The position numbers and the translations under genes are program-made. From assembly GCF_017562075.2 (NCBI RefSeq), contig NC_054081.1, positions 9,896,713 through 9,960,712 on the forward strand: a stretch of 64,000 nt of DNA. Direction: 5' to 3'. The notes under the pieces are model-generated. The model was not told the DNA's origin. It made no database searches and saw only the letters and a list, made by a program, of their open reading frames with translations. Source of the stretch: Anopheles merus. Lineage: Eukaryota > Arthropoda > Insecta > Diptera > Culicidae. Below are positions 1 to 11,200 of the stretch, piece after piece. Every line of letters starts with the position of its first letter. Position 1 is the first letter of the stretch.

Positions 1-892
1 TGTTCCAAGTCTGATAATTTAATTAAAAAATGGAAAGTTGTGAATGGGATGCAGCATCCCACACAAAAAGTAGACAATCAAACTGGACGAGGTAGCTGTC
101 AAGTGATGACTTCTACCTACTTTCCTTTGTCAGTTCCGAAAGAGATGCAGCGAACAGCATCTTATATGGAGTTATGGATCTGAAACTGAACATGGATTGC
201 CCTAGGGCAGCGATCGATCAAACTTTGCAACCTAAAGAGCTAAATTCTACAGCAAAAAATCACAGATTTACGCGTGAAGAGCTTAATAGAGCAATTTGGA
301 ATAAAAATGCGTGACGACAGTGGTATGAAATATAAGAGCCGCCTACTGGACAGCAAAGATCTTTGCGCTAGAGTATCTGGGTAAGTGTCTCAAAGTCACA
401 GTTATCCGCGAATGTCGAAGTCCAACGTTTACAGCCAAAAAATTGCTTACTATGTTGCATTTAGTGGGTAGTTATAGGCACTGAAATAGTTATTTAATAT
501 GATTCTGATTGAAGGATACTTTTTGAATCTCGGGGACTACCTGTACCAGATACCGAATGTAATAGCACTACTAAAGAACTGGCGTTCCCATCTCTACTGT
601 GCAGGGAGGAGTGGTTTAGGACCTAGGTTCACGGAAGTGAAACAGAGGTGTAATCGGGTCGGGTGTTCACTTCACACACGTATCAAATAAGGAACTTTTC
701 ATTAACTAACTATATGTAAGGAACTGGGGAAGATACTTCCCAACCATCGACATCGGGTATTGCCATTGCGGCTAAATAGAACACGGGTGGGATAACAAGG
801 ACGTTAACAAGGAACGTGTGGTGTGTGTAAACAAAAAACAATGTCTGTTGCGCAAAACACTAAACTACGGTGAGCTGTTTGAGCGTGTGACA
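1..892. other. Intergenic, 3' of the growth factor gene
   Basis: No convincing coding exon, RNA gene or repeat boundary was recognised. The short open frame at 499-690 has no codon bias or homology that I can recognise. Part of the stretch nearest 892 is presumably the 3' UTR of the minus-strand growth factor gene, but no clear AATAAA on the minus strand was found. Confidence 0.4.
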
Positions 893-1856
893 TTAATGGT
901 GGTAGGCGGCGGCGATGGCGGCGACGACGGTGACACTGAGGACGACGACGACGACGGGGGAGTACCGGGCCGCCGATGCGGAGGCGGTGATGCGACGGCT
1001 AATGCTTACCGGGACACACTTGCACGCGTTGCGGTCGTAGTGCGAGCCGCTGGTGCAGTCCTCGTTCCGCGGCAGACAGTCGCAGGTGCAGGTGGACGGG
1101 TTCCACTGCTTCCTGTCGCTTTCCAGGGCACACTCGTCCCGGTCCGCCCGGTTGGTGCACTCGCAGCGGCAGTTGTTCGCGTTGTACTGCTGACGCTCGT
1201 TGCAGTGCCACGCCTTCACCCGGCACTGGCACTTGCACCGGACGTGCTCCTCGATCGGCACCAGCTCGCGGTGCGAAAAGCGATCCTTCTTGTTCGGCCG
1301 GTACTCCAGTATGGTGACCTGCGGAGGAGTGGGACAAGGATTAGCAAGCAATGCAGTAGCGATGCGCGCGCGCGCGCTTGGGGCGCGCGCGCGCGCTTGG
1401 GGCGCGCTTGGGCAGCGTCGAAGCTGCCGCGAGCCTCACTCACCTTGTAAAGGATGGTGCGGTTGGCGGTGGGCTCGCAGACGAGCTGCTTGGTGTTGCA
1501 GCAGCCGCTGCACCGCTTCACGCGCGTACAGCTCGGGTAGTAGTAGTAGCGGGAGCTGGTCAGATTCTCCGGCCGCAGGCTGACCAGCTCGGAGTCCGGC
1601 TCGCACGATGCCGCCACCGGCTCCATTCCAATGTCCCGTCCACTGTACTCTGTGTGTGTGTGTTTTTATTAAAGAGGAAACAATGGTAAGCTCGTGAGAG
1701 GTAGAGGAGAATACAATAAAAAAGGTGGTCACTACTTACCCCCACCGTCCATGAAGATGCGGCTGTCGACGGAGTCCGGATCTAGCAGCGGTAGGATGTC
1801 TGCGGACGTGTTCAGCTCCGATAGCTGCAGCGCGTATTCGATCGGAAGCTGCAGTG

Positions 1857-1892
<36 letters not shown>

Positions 1893-4866
1893 TAGGAAGA
1901 AACGTATGATTTATTGGTCAGTTTCGATCGCACTAGTTAGCATTAGAACAACACTGTTAAAGCGTAAGATAAGCGTGGCTGGCTGCACAGGCGCTGCCCG
2001 TTCGGCTGCAAATCGCGCCGCTGACGTAACGAAATCGAGCCGAGCACACACCGCGACCCATATTGCGGCCCGGTGGCGGCCGGCTTCCATGACACCTTGA
2101 CCAACATTTCGGGCGACCGACCGCTTCGTGCGACTGTTGTGCAAGGTACGACGAACTCTTATCAATCGCGACACGGCTGCCGGTGTGCCACCCTTGGGGA
2201 GCTTTATTTCGGGTTTTTAGTAGCTTGGCAAAACTGTGTTGTTGTTGTTGCCAATTCGATTCACGATAAATTGTTTATTTTTCAACAAGTTTCTATTTCT
2301 CAACATGAAGGCCCCCAACAAAGGCATTCGGGTAGATGCGGTGTAATCAAATCAAACCATCCGAGCTCCACTCTTTGCACGAAGCTGCGATAAATAAGCA
2401 AGAGCGGGGCAAAAGGAGCGTGTTAAGCAGTTTAATTTATATTAATGTAAATTTTGCTACGAAACACAGCTATTCTTACAGTATTCTATGGCTCTACTAT
2501 TTACCTATGGATTAAAACTTGTAATACTTAAAATACATGTTAAAGATTAAAATGTAATACAGGGTTTCCCACGATTTATTGGTCAGTTCCCATAATTGTT
2601 TGGGCTCGTCTCACGTATTCTATAGATTTTTAGTTCGTTACATGATTCATCGGTATCGTCCGATTGGATATCAATAAAATTGAACCAAAAAATTCTTTGA
2701 ATCAGCCAAAAAATCGTAGGAACGCACCAAAAAAATATGGAAACCAATAAATCGTGGGAGACCCTGTAAGAATGTAATACGATATATGTAAAACGTGATG
2801 CTATTTTGACTAGCGTTGGGTAAATCTTATTCAGACTCATGAATCTGAGTGAATTTTTGAAAAGATTCAATTAATTTGAATCTCAGTGGAAAAGATTCAA
2901 TAAATCTGAATCTCATGAAAATATTGGAAAGATTCTTGAATCTCGAAATTTAATACATCTCGAAATATTAATAAATCACAAAATTTCATGAATCTCAAAA
3001 GATTCATAGAACTAAAAAAAGCTTCTTCTTCTTCTTCTTCTTCTACTTCTTCTTCTTCTTAATCTTCTTCTTCTTCTTCTACTTTTTCTTCTCCTTGATT
3101 TCTTAGCAAGTAACACGCAATGGGATAATCTGTCCCTCTGGAGGTTCGTTTCGTGTGAGGATTGAACCCATGACGGGCATGTTGTTAAGTCGTACACACT
3201 TAAAAATATTTTACGACCTCGGTTAACAAACTGCCGAAATCCGTCGGCTCTTTCGATTCTTATTGATATGTCAGTTGAAAAAATATTTGAACCCAAACTC
3301 GGCAACACAACATGACGAGGACATACGTTAACACAGCAGCTCATCCGTCAAAATAACCGAGATTTCAGCTTTATTATTTGGATTAGCCAAGGTATTCTCT
3401 CGGTATTCTATCTGTCATTCACCATTCTGTTAATCTCGTGCTAATGCAACGAAAACCTTTCGGAGTGATGTTGTGATGTTGTAAAATTAAAAGTGTAAAA
3501 AAATAAGTGAAAATGAGTCTCTCAGCGTGAAATAACCGAGCGATCGAGCACGGGTATGGAGCGGGGTTGGGGCTAGGAAGCTCTGTCAGCGCACGCAGCC
3601 GGTGCTCTTCAAAGCGTCGCTCGGAGCAGTCCCTATTGAAGGATCAGATGTGGAAGCTAATCCGATTGGTTCAACCTTTGCCAGACCGTTCAGACTTCCA
3701 GGCAACAGAATTTTAACCAAGATCTTTGCCGAGATGTCAGTTGTGCAGATCTCGGCAAAAATTAACCGAGAATCGGCAAACAAATTTAAGAGAGTGCGTG
3801 TTGACGACTGTACCACGGGATTGCGCGAATTCAATATCTTGAAAAGCATACACCACCAAAGATTTATAGATCTATGGAGATGTATTAATCTTTATGGCTT
3901 GATGAGGATATCTTTAAAATTTCATGATTCATTATAAATTCATGAATTTATGGAGAATCGATTCGGAATTCGAATCACTCATCGCTAATGATTCATTTGA
4001 ATGAAACTCAACGAAAGATTCATTTGGATGAATACTAACGAAAGATTAATTAAATAAAACACTTATTTTGATACGCGGGGCAAAATGGGCATATTGAAAC
4101 AAAACCTTTAACCGTCGAAACACTGGGGTAAAATTGAACTACAACAACAACGCTTAGATCAGGGGTCTCCAAACTACGGCTCGCGGCCCTCAAGAGCCTG
4201 TAATGGGGCCCACGATGGCTTTGTAAAGGTTAAAATAAATAGCTTATTTTTTTACTAATTCATCAAGTATTTCGAATCGAAACAACATTTGAACTTTCAT
4301 TCATTCTAAAGGTAACGTCAGTGGTAACGGCTCTCAACAAAGTTATTTGTGAAGCAATGCGGCCCGCGAACTGAAAAGTTGGGAGACCCATGGCTTAGAT
4401 AATAGCCAAAGCTTTAGCGCACGCGTCGTGAAATGTTCTTTCCATATCTTGCATAGCAGTTTAGGAGGAATTTGTTTCCAAAAATACATTTTTATAATAA
4501 AAACACTTTTTACACGTTTCAACCGACGAGAACGAATCTTTTGAAGCTGGATCCGATAGCTTTATTGTGTGGACAAATACAACATTATAGCCTCATCAAG
4601 CGTTCATATGTCAAAAGCTTATTATCGATGAGATAAAAATAACATAATTTTATTACGAAATCTCAATTCATATTTTTCTTGGTTACAACGTGTTACAAAC
4701 CTTGCATGGTGTTCATAAAACACTCCAATGAATGCATGTTAAGTCTTGGAATTGATCCTTGCTGTGAAATAATGCTATAATAAAGCCTGTCCATTTTACC
4801 CCGTTTTCCCTTACTTGAATTAAAAAGTATAGATTGTAATGCGTTCCCATAATGCATGTGTGTTTG

Positions 4867-4957
<91 letters not shown>

Positions 4958-7437
4958 CAAACGCACGCGATAATGTGCGCAATGCGTTACGCTTACCAGC
5001 TATTTCGCACTTATACGTCGTAAAACATGCACACCACACACCTACCGCCCGTTTATGGTAAGTAATTTATTAGCGGTATGTGGACATTTTTTTATGGAAC
5101 AGCTTCAAATGCGCTACGTATCGGTTGTGATGTGTTGAGAAGGTGTGACGAACTACTATATTTTAGCGTGTATAAAGATCCCGCATGACAAATTCCTCAA
5201 TGTGTTTGAAAATTTACAACATTCAAAACTACAATTTGATTCAGACCAAATTTGTTTTTACCACCAGTTTACCTTGCTACAATCACCAATGTTAAACAAA
5301 AAATGATATCCTTGAACTCCGTCGAGGAGACTATTACTTTCTGGAAGATAATTCGATGAGACGTCATTCTATGCAGCGAGTTCTGCGCCTTTACTATAAG
5401 CGCAGCTCCTTTTTAAGAACGATTTAGAGCTTATTGTTATGGCACAAAACGCTACGTACAATTTCGCTGGCAGCTGTGTCACTTCCCACAACTCCATCAG
5501 GCAAGCGCTTAAGGCTTAATTAACCTAACCTATTTAGGCTCGCACAGGCACGTAGCACAAAAGGCTCGCTAATTGGTGGCAGAAATTAGCACAAATTAAC
5601 ACACCTGCCGCGCACTAATCAATGTGCTACAATCAATGTGTTCGAGTTGCTGCATTAGGCTAGCACACAGCTCGGGAAGGAAACAACATCGACATGGGTT
5701 TGTTTTTTTTTTTTAAACACTGGTATTCATCTAAACAATGAAAACTTTGTTTTTCGATGGAAGATGCAATAGACCGACAGGTTTGCCTTTATGAAGCTTC
5801 AAGTCTGCTTAGTGGCTGAAGCTATACCACGGGGATAAAAATATATTGTTCATAGAGCTTAACACTTTCTATTGAAGAAGGATTTTGTGTTCTATTTAGA
5901 TTTAAAAATTATTAAAATTTAAACGAATTAGTTGTGTGTTGATAGTTTCACGGGTTTCTAACAGTTTCCTTGTGCTGGTACAGTGATTTATAAGCATCCC
6001 TTTTCGCACAGTATAATAGAAATGTACTGTACATTCATTTATTTATGTATCATTTATCATTTATTAAAAAAAAAACTGAGACAGTGAATTAATTTTGGAT
6101 TTTGTTTTGACGCTGCAAGTCTTTCTAAAGATTCTTATTTCGCAAACATTAGTTTCAAACAAAAAAAAATCTTAAGCAATAATATTATAACAGAAAATAC
6201 GGCCTGGAAAACATAAATATACTAAAATATATGACTTTAACCATGTTACAGTGCATTTCGAGTCAATTTCCAATGTCGACAACATTTTTAATTACTTGCA
6301 AGATGTTTCTCAACAGCTGTCAAATATTGCATTTGCATCAATATTTTAGTTTTTCCACCTAATGTTCAACACTTCTCAAGCTGGATTGAGTTGGAAAATG
6401 ATTTATGATGTGTTGAAAATCATGTGTAAGAACTGACATTTTATTGTAATGCCAATGCAATATGTAGCAGCTGTTGAAACACTTCCTGGAGCCGGTGAAG
6501 AATGATTTGCACATTCGGAAGTGACTTGAAAACCCCTGTAAGGATTTGACACTTTTTTAAAATTATTTAGTTGTATTTATTGCCATATCTCAATATTTCA
6601 ATAATTTTCTAAATAAGGCAATTTAAAAGGTTATTTACAGGATTTTCCAGGGATTCTCATACTTGTGGGACACTTCCTTGACTTTTTCTTATTGGAAATG
6701 AACTTCACATGTTGGAAATTGTACTGGATGGCACCCTATTTGGACAGGCTCGTTGGAAATTCCTATTTGATGACGGAATTTGTCCAACAAGGGTGCCATA
6801 GAGTTCAATTCCCATTATATAAAGTTCAATTCTCATTAGAAAGAGTTAAATAGTGTCCTACAGCTATGAGAACTTTTGAAAAAAACCTTTCTAAAACACT
6901 GCAATTCTTGATAATCAAAGCAGTACTTATTGTTTTTTTTTTTTAATTGTTGAACGATGCTCTTTTGATTTACCCAAATGTGCAGGATTTGAAACAACTA
7001 TCAAGTTTAAAAATGTATTCCCTAGCATTTCGCGGGAATTAAAAGCCTGATTGTTTGCCCTTCTTGATGCCATAGTTACTGTAAAGCAAAATTACGACCG
7101 GCATTGACATGAAAAAAACCCCAGTCTGCTTGCACTGCGTCATTGGTGGCAGAAATGGAAATCAATCCGCTTGTCTAGTTGATACTTTCTTGTTGCTTAC
7201 TTCTTCTCCAACAGTACAATCTCTAACCGGGATGGATGAAGCAATTCCAGTGGGAGCAGCAGCAGCAGCTCGCGTAGCGTCTGGAGAGCCTCGTTTATCT
7301 TATCGGTCGAGTGGCAAATGCACCGAAACGCATTGACCGCTGTACCGGTTCACCTGCGAGATATTAAACTATAAAAGCGGTTTGATGGATCGTCGGTTTC
7401 TCAAGAACCCTGGAGGGAATACCCTTTCTATACACTC

Positions 7438-7482
<45 letters not shown>

Positions 7483-8280
7483 GCATACAAAATCAAACAA
7501 CGTGTGTGCCCTTCAACAAGTTCAGACATGAGCAGCTTCGCATTAACACTTTACAGGGCATTTATTAGTCACCGCCGCGGTACCAGTGCGTGTGTCAGAC
7601 ATTCCAACAGGTCGCCAGCGTGTCGCGTGTCTAAGGAGAAATTATGTTTCTCTCCACTTCATGCTGTATGTGTGTGTGTGTGTGTGTGTAGGAGGGCTGT
7701 GTTTTAAAGGGGCTCCGTCATAATCCAGCATGAGTCATAATGCATAACGCTTGCTAGATTAATGCATCCTTGTTTCCATTCCCGAATGGTGCCGAGCACA
7801 TAATCACAATTGTCAAACAAACAAGGCGCGATGCTCCACCGGTCCCAATGCTCCGTCCACAACCTTCCCACCCCTTCCGAGCCACCTTATATGGGAGCGA
7901 ATGGCGCTCACGGGACCGGATGCGCGGTACTGCAGCCGCTCAACCCGCCCGCGCCATTGCTCACTAGTGACTCATCCGCGACACCTTCCCGCGACAACTT
8001 CCTTACTCACCCCGTAGAACTCTTCCGACTCATGGTCCTCGGCGGCCGACGTCGGGCGGCGGGACGATTCGCGCTTCTCCTTCGCGATCCGCGCGTACCG
8101 GGCATCGTACAGGGCGTCGTTCGGTTCGATCAGTGCGCCCGCCCGGTCCGACTGCTGGGCGTGGACGGCCGGCACCGTGCCGACGGGCAGCAGCACCATC
8201 ACCAGCCCAGCCAGCGCCACCAGCAGCACCAGGGACGATCCCGGCAGCATCGTTTGCTTGTTGCTTTGCTTGCTGTTCAT
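893..8280 (-). CDS. Pvf: PDGF/VEGF-related growth factor (Pvf-like), 4 coding exons
   Basis: Secreted ligand of the PDGF/VEGF family; in flies such factors signal through the receptor tyrosine kinase Pvr in haemocyte and epithelial guidance. Coding exons on the minus strand are 8011-8280, 1740-1848, 1444-1649 and 893-1318, with phases 0, 1 and 0, giving 1011 nt or 336 residues. The start at 8280 has a good context (CGCAATG); Met11 is an alternative. Residues 11-41 form a signal peptide. The cystine knot begins at Cys142, with the signature PSCTRVKRCSGCC at 165-177, Cys184, and CKCQC at 223-227. Cys-rich repeats of the CxCxC kind follow, as in VEGF-C/D and fly Pvf2. N-glycosylation sequons lie at Asn155 and Asn189. 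The last 20-odd residues are strongly hydrophobic and end in YHH, which is odd for a soluble ligand. The acceptor at 1849 is preceded by a pure CT tract. The family is sure; which of the Pvf1/2/3 paralogues it is remains uncertain. Confidence 0.88.
1860..1889. repeat. (GA)n microsatellite serving as a polypyrimidine tract
   Basis: About 30 bases of perfect GA on the plus strand. Read on the coding minus strand it is a CT tract lying just upstream of the CGCCACTGCAG acceptor of Pvf coding exon 2. Confidence 0.85.
2558..2768. mobile_element. MITE with TACAGGGTTTCCCACG termini
   Basis: The left end TACAGGGTTTCCCACG continues to ...ATTTATTGGT, and the right end is its near-perfect inverted copy (ACCAATAAATCGTGGG...CCCTGTA). 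The inverted repeats are about 26 bp with one mismatch. TA flanks both ends, as expected of a TA-inserting (Tc1/mariner-like) non-autonomous element. There is no coding capacity. It lies in Pvf intron 1. Confidence 0.8.
3018..3200 (-). mobile_element. tRNA-like SINE, minus strand, with (GAA)n tail
   Basis: On the minus strand a B-box-like GGGTTCAATCC lies near 3165, and the 3' end (low coordinates, 3020-3100) is a long GAA/CTT microsatellite tail with interruptions. This matches the layout of the better-preserved SINE at 14648. It is nested in the 2811-4064 element. Confidence 0.5.
3218..3770. mobile_element. Inverted-repeat (MITE-like) element, CTCGGTTAA termini
   Basis: CTCGGTTAACAAACTGCCGA at 3218 pairs with the reverse complement of the segment ending ...AAAATTAACCGAG at 3770, with a few mismatches. 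No target duplication was confirmed and no protein is coded. Confidence 0.45.
4160..4392. mobile_element. Non-autonomous hAT element, perfect 8-bp TSD
   Basis: The 233-bp element begins CAGGGGTCTCCAAACTACGG and ends GTTGGGAGACCCATG; the ends are inverted repeats (CAGGGGTCTCC against CATGGGTCTCC). It is flanked on both sides by the identical octamer GCTTAGAT (4152-4159 and 4393-4400). The terminal sequence and 8-bp duplication are those of the hAT superfamily. It is too short to code a transposase. Confidence 0.88.
4871..4952. repeat. (GA)n microsatellite, ~80 bp
   Basis: A nearly uninterrupted GA tract with three GT-type interruptions, inside Pvf intron 1. Open frames through it on both strands are simple-repeat artefacts. 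Confidence 0.9.
5062..6246. other. Pvf intron 1 interior, no recognised feature
   Basis: AT-rich sequence with short homopolymers. No open frame with coding character, no inverted repeat with clear ends, and no exon phase-compatible with Pvf was seen. Confidence 0.4.
6247..6540. mobile_element. MITE, older copy of the 37282-37577 family
   Basis: It shares internal landmarks with the 37282 element in the same order: CTGGATTGAGTT, GATGTGTTGAAAATCATG, CAGCTGTTGAAA and a CGGTGAA...ATTCG segment before the right end. The right end ACCCCTGTA and left end TACAGTG are degraded forms of TACAGGG/CCCTGTA. The lengths nearly match (294 and 296 bp). Confidence 0.65.
6656..6870. mobile_element. Foldback element, ~95-bp arms
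   Basis: The two halves are imperfect reverse complements. CTCATACTTGTGGGACACTT pairs with the right end (reading CTCATAGCTGTAGGACACTA on the other strand), and GGCACCCTATTTGGACA pairs with TGTCCAACAAGGGTGCC. The loop is short. The transcript would form a long hairpin. No target duplication was resolved. Confidence 0.7.
7441..7476. repeat. (AC)n microsatellite
   Basis: An uninterrupted AC tract in Pvf intron 1; a GT tract lies nearby at about 7669-7689. Confidence 0.85.
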
Positions 8281-11200
8281 TGCGGTTCGGTGTCGGTTGC
8301 TCGTTTTTGCACTATTTTGTCGTTCTATTTTCTCACTGTTTCGTTTCGTAGTGTTGCTTTCTTTCTTTTGCTCTGGTTTGCAAAAGCAAAAAAAAAAATG
8401 TCGTTGATTGTTTGTTCTTTTTGCCTGTTTGCTCACTGCACTTTTGCTTGCACTTCTTTTCGTTTCAAGGTCGCTAAACGGTTTCACACGCAATTGGGCT
8501 GTAATATTTGAATTTTGTAAAAAAAAAAACCAATGGTCATATCACTTTCACCTTCTTCCCAATGCAAACTAGAGGACAAGTGGACGGTAAGGGGGAAACA
8601 GCAATAAAGGCACAACGATTGGGAGAGGTGTGGGGCAAAATCGAACTCGGCCAATTCAGGCCGATCGGTGACTAAAAATAAAGCGCACATGAGAAGCCAC
8701 GGCGTCGCTGTGGACGAACGAGAAAGAAAGAAGAGAGAGAGAGAGAAGAGAGAGGCGCTAGCAATGCATTAGCAAACAAAACAAACACACACACACAAAA
8801 AAGAAAACAAAACGGACACACCTCCCCCAAGAATAGGAAGACAGAGGAGCAGGTGATGGGGGAGAAGAGAGGGGACAGCAAACCAATTTGACCCTTTTTT
8901 TTTGCGTTCGTCTGTGCGTGTGCTTTGCACACGGCGAGCGGGTGGACGGTGGGTTTGATTGTTGCGGACTCGGATCCGAGTTTTGATGGACGAAACTGTA
9001 GGACAAATGCAGCAACACTGCGCGATCCGGCTCGAAGGACTACGAGCAGCGTTTTACGTCACCGCGCGGTAAGCACAGCAGCGCACACGTACACAGTCAA
9101 AACCGCGTATTTATCACGTATCACGCACAGAGAGACACCGGTGCGCGTCCCACGACTGTCCGGCAGGTAGACGAGGCGGGCAGCCAGATTCGACGCAACT
9201 GGCGCGAATGAATCGATGCAACTGCATTCCAGCACGGCCGACGTCTTTGTCGGTCGGCGCTACCTTCCAAGAAAACAATCACGACTAGGCCCATACAGGG
9301 ACAAACACGTAGTATGACAAAACCTTGAAGATGTGTGTGTGTGTGTATGCACAAAAGGAAGACCCACAGAGTGCGCTTTTGTCGGTAAAAAGAGGGGAGG
9401 TACCTAGGGCCGAGTTCTTTCTTGTCCGCTTGAACCCTTTTGCGATGGGACACTCACGTGCAATACCAGCTGGGTTGGGTTGGTCAAGAAAACTCCCGTA
9501 CTTCCGGGGGCGCCCACCATCACCAGCACACACGTGATCCGACCGGTAGTTGTTTGTTTTTTGAAGCTATTCCCAATGTCAATGGCGCCGTCATGCCCTT
9601 TTTTACCTCATACACACACACACGCGCGCGGAACAGTTGTCTGTCATGGCGGGGAAGAGATCAAGATAAGAGAAGATGCCCGGCAAAGGCTTGTTCCACC
9701 TGTCGGGCATCCTTCCCAGAAATATGACGCCCCGTCTGTGACCCCCTGGGACGGTACTGCGATACAAGCAGGAAGAGCCTACTGCTGCTGCTGCCGAATT
9801 TCCAGCTGCCTTTACCTAACCTCTCAGCGTGGGAATGAAGCAGTTGCTCTCAACTTCTGTCACCTAATGGTTGCGTCAAATTCGAAGCGTCCCGAATGTG
9901 TGGATTATCCAAGACGGTGTTGTGTCCACGTTGTGGCACGTACCGGTTTTTTTTAATCTCTCCCTCTCTGTCTTCGCTTCTCCCCAACCGGTCCCCGGGG
10001 ATTAGAAACTTCCCCACACTAAAGCGAGATTGATTGATTCACGCGCCGATCGCACACAGTAGCCACAACTTCGGAGACTTCAAGAAACGCCACAGCCGGG
10101 AAAGCTCGGTTTAGTTTTATATTAGTCGTAACTTCAACTTCCATAACTTCAACTTCCACTTCTAGATTCCCTGATGAGCGACGATGTGCCTGTTGTACCC
10201 AACAGCAGAGTAGCGCACGCTCCGACACGCTACGTCCTAGCCACTAATGAGTGGCGAAGGCGTGCTAACGGACGAAAATTAACTGCGACTAAGTGCGACA
10301 GATTTTGGCCCTAGCGCAGGCGGGGATTGACGACGGGGCCAGCGGGTATGCTGCGCGCCGTGTGTCTTGATGTCTGCCAGGCCCTAGTGTGTGTGTTTGT
10401 GTGTTGGGGAAGATATATGACGACTCGCACTAGTCCGTTTTTATCTGGACTGTTTGCATAGACACGGTCGCTGTGAAGCGAAAATAGGTTTTTATGCTGA
10501 ATAACATTCTAATCTACGCTTTGTTTTGAATTTGAAGTCCCTAGGAAGTTCCACACTGTTTCAAGATCCTGCTCGGAGTTGGAGATTCCCTCGTCCCTAA
10601 GCGCTCCTGGTCGCGTTCCAAAATTCCGGAGGACTCCCACAATATCCTATGCAACTTCCGGATGTTTTGAATTCCTGGTTGCAAAACAAAACTGCTGCAA
10701 CGAAACGGAAATGAAGCGTGAGTCATCGGACCACCGTCCCAGTTGGTCATTCAGTCATCGTTTAACGCCCGGTGCCACCAAACGACGACGACGATGATGA
10801 TGACGATGATGATGTTGTTGATTCCGGCACGCTGGCACGCAGCTTGACTCACTTGGCCACCGGCCAGTTGCCAGTGGCTGTTGCGAGCGGCACACAAAAA
10901 AAAAACACACAATCAAGCCGCCAAGTGGGGACAACTTGATAAAATCCCTTCCTATTAGCTTATCCGCCATCGTGCCCCTGGCCAGTTGTTGCCTACCTGA
11001 CACTGTGTCCACTTCCACACGCACACACACATACGTCAAAGGGATGAGATGCACAGAAGGGGGGGGGGGGGGAGGGAGGGTGGGTAGGGTAAAACGGGCA
11101 CAATCAAGAGCGCAAAAGCCGGAACACACACATCATAATTGGGTCCCGGCCATTATCCAATTGTATTATCCCTCCACCCTCTCAAAACCGCGCACACGGG

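Larger units (their letters stand above)
2811..4064. mobile_element. Satellite-bearing hAT-like element with nested insertions
   Basis: It starts TAGCGTTGGGTAAATC and is filled with degenerate GATTCATGAATC-type repeats at 2830-3005 and 3920-4050. It is flanked by ATTTTGAC at 2803-2810 and ATTTTGAT at 4065-4072, a 7/8 match for an 8-bp target duplication. The start resembles the TAGTGATGGGTAAAG ends of the elements at 15644 and 50094. The middle is occupied by a SINE and an inverted-repeat element. The right boundary is inferred from the duplication and is less certain than the left. Confidence 0.5.

Noticed and set aside
7810..8511. 233-codon plus-strand frame over Pvf first coding exon
   Set aside because: Antisense of the signal-peptide exon; no independent support.
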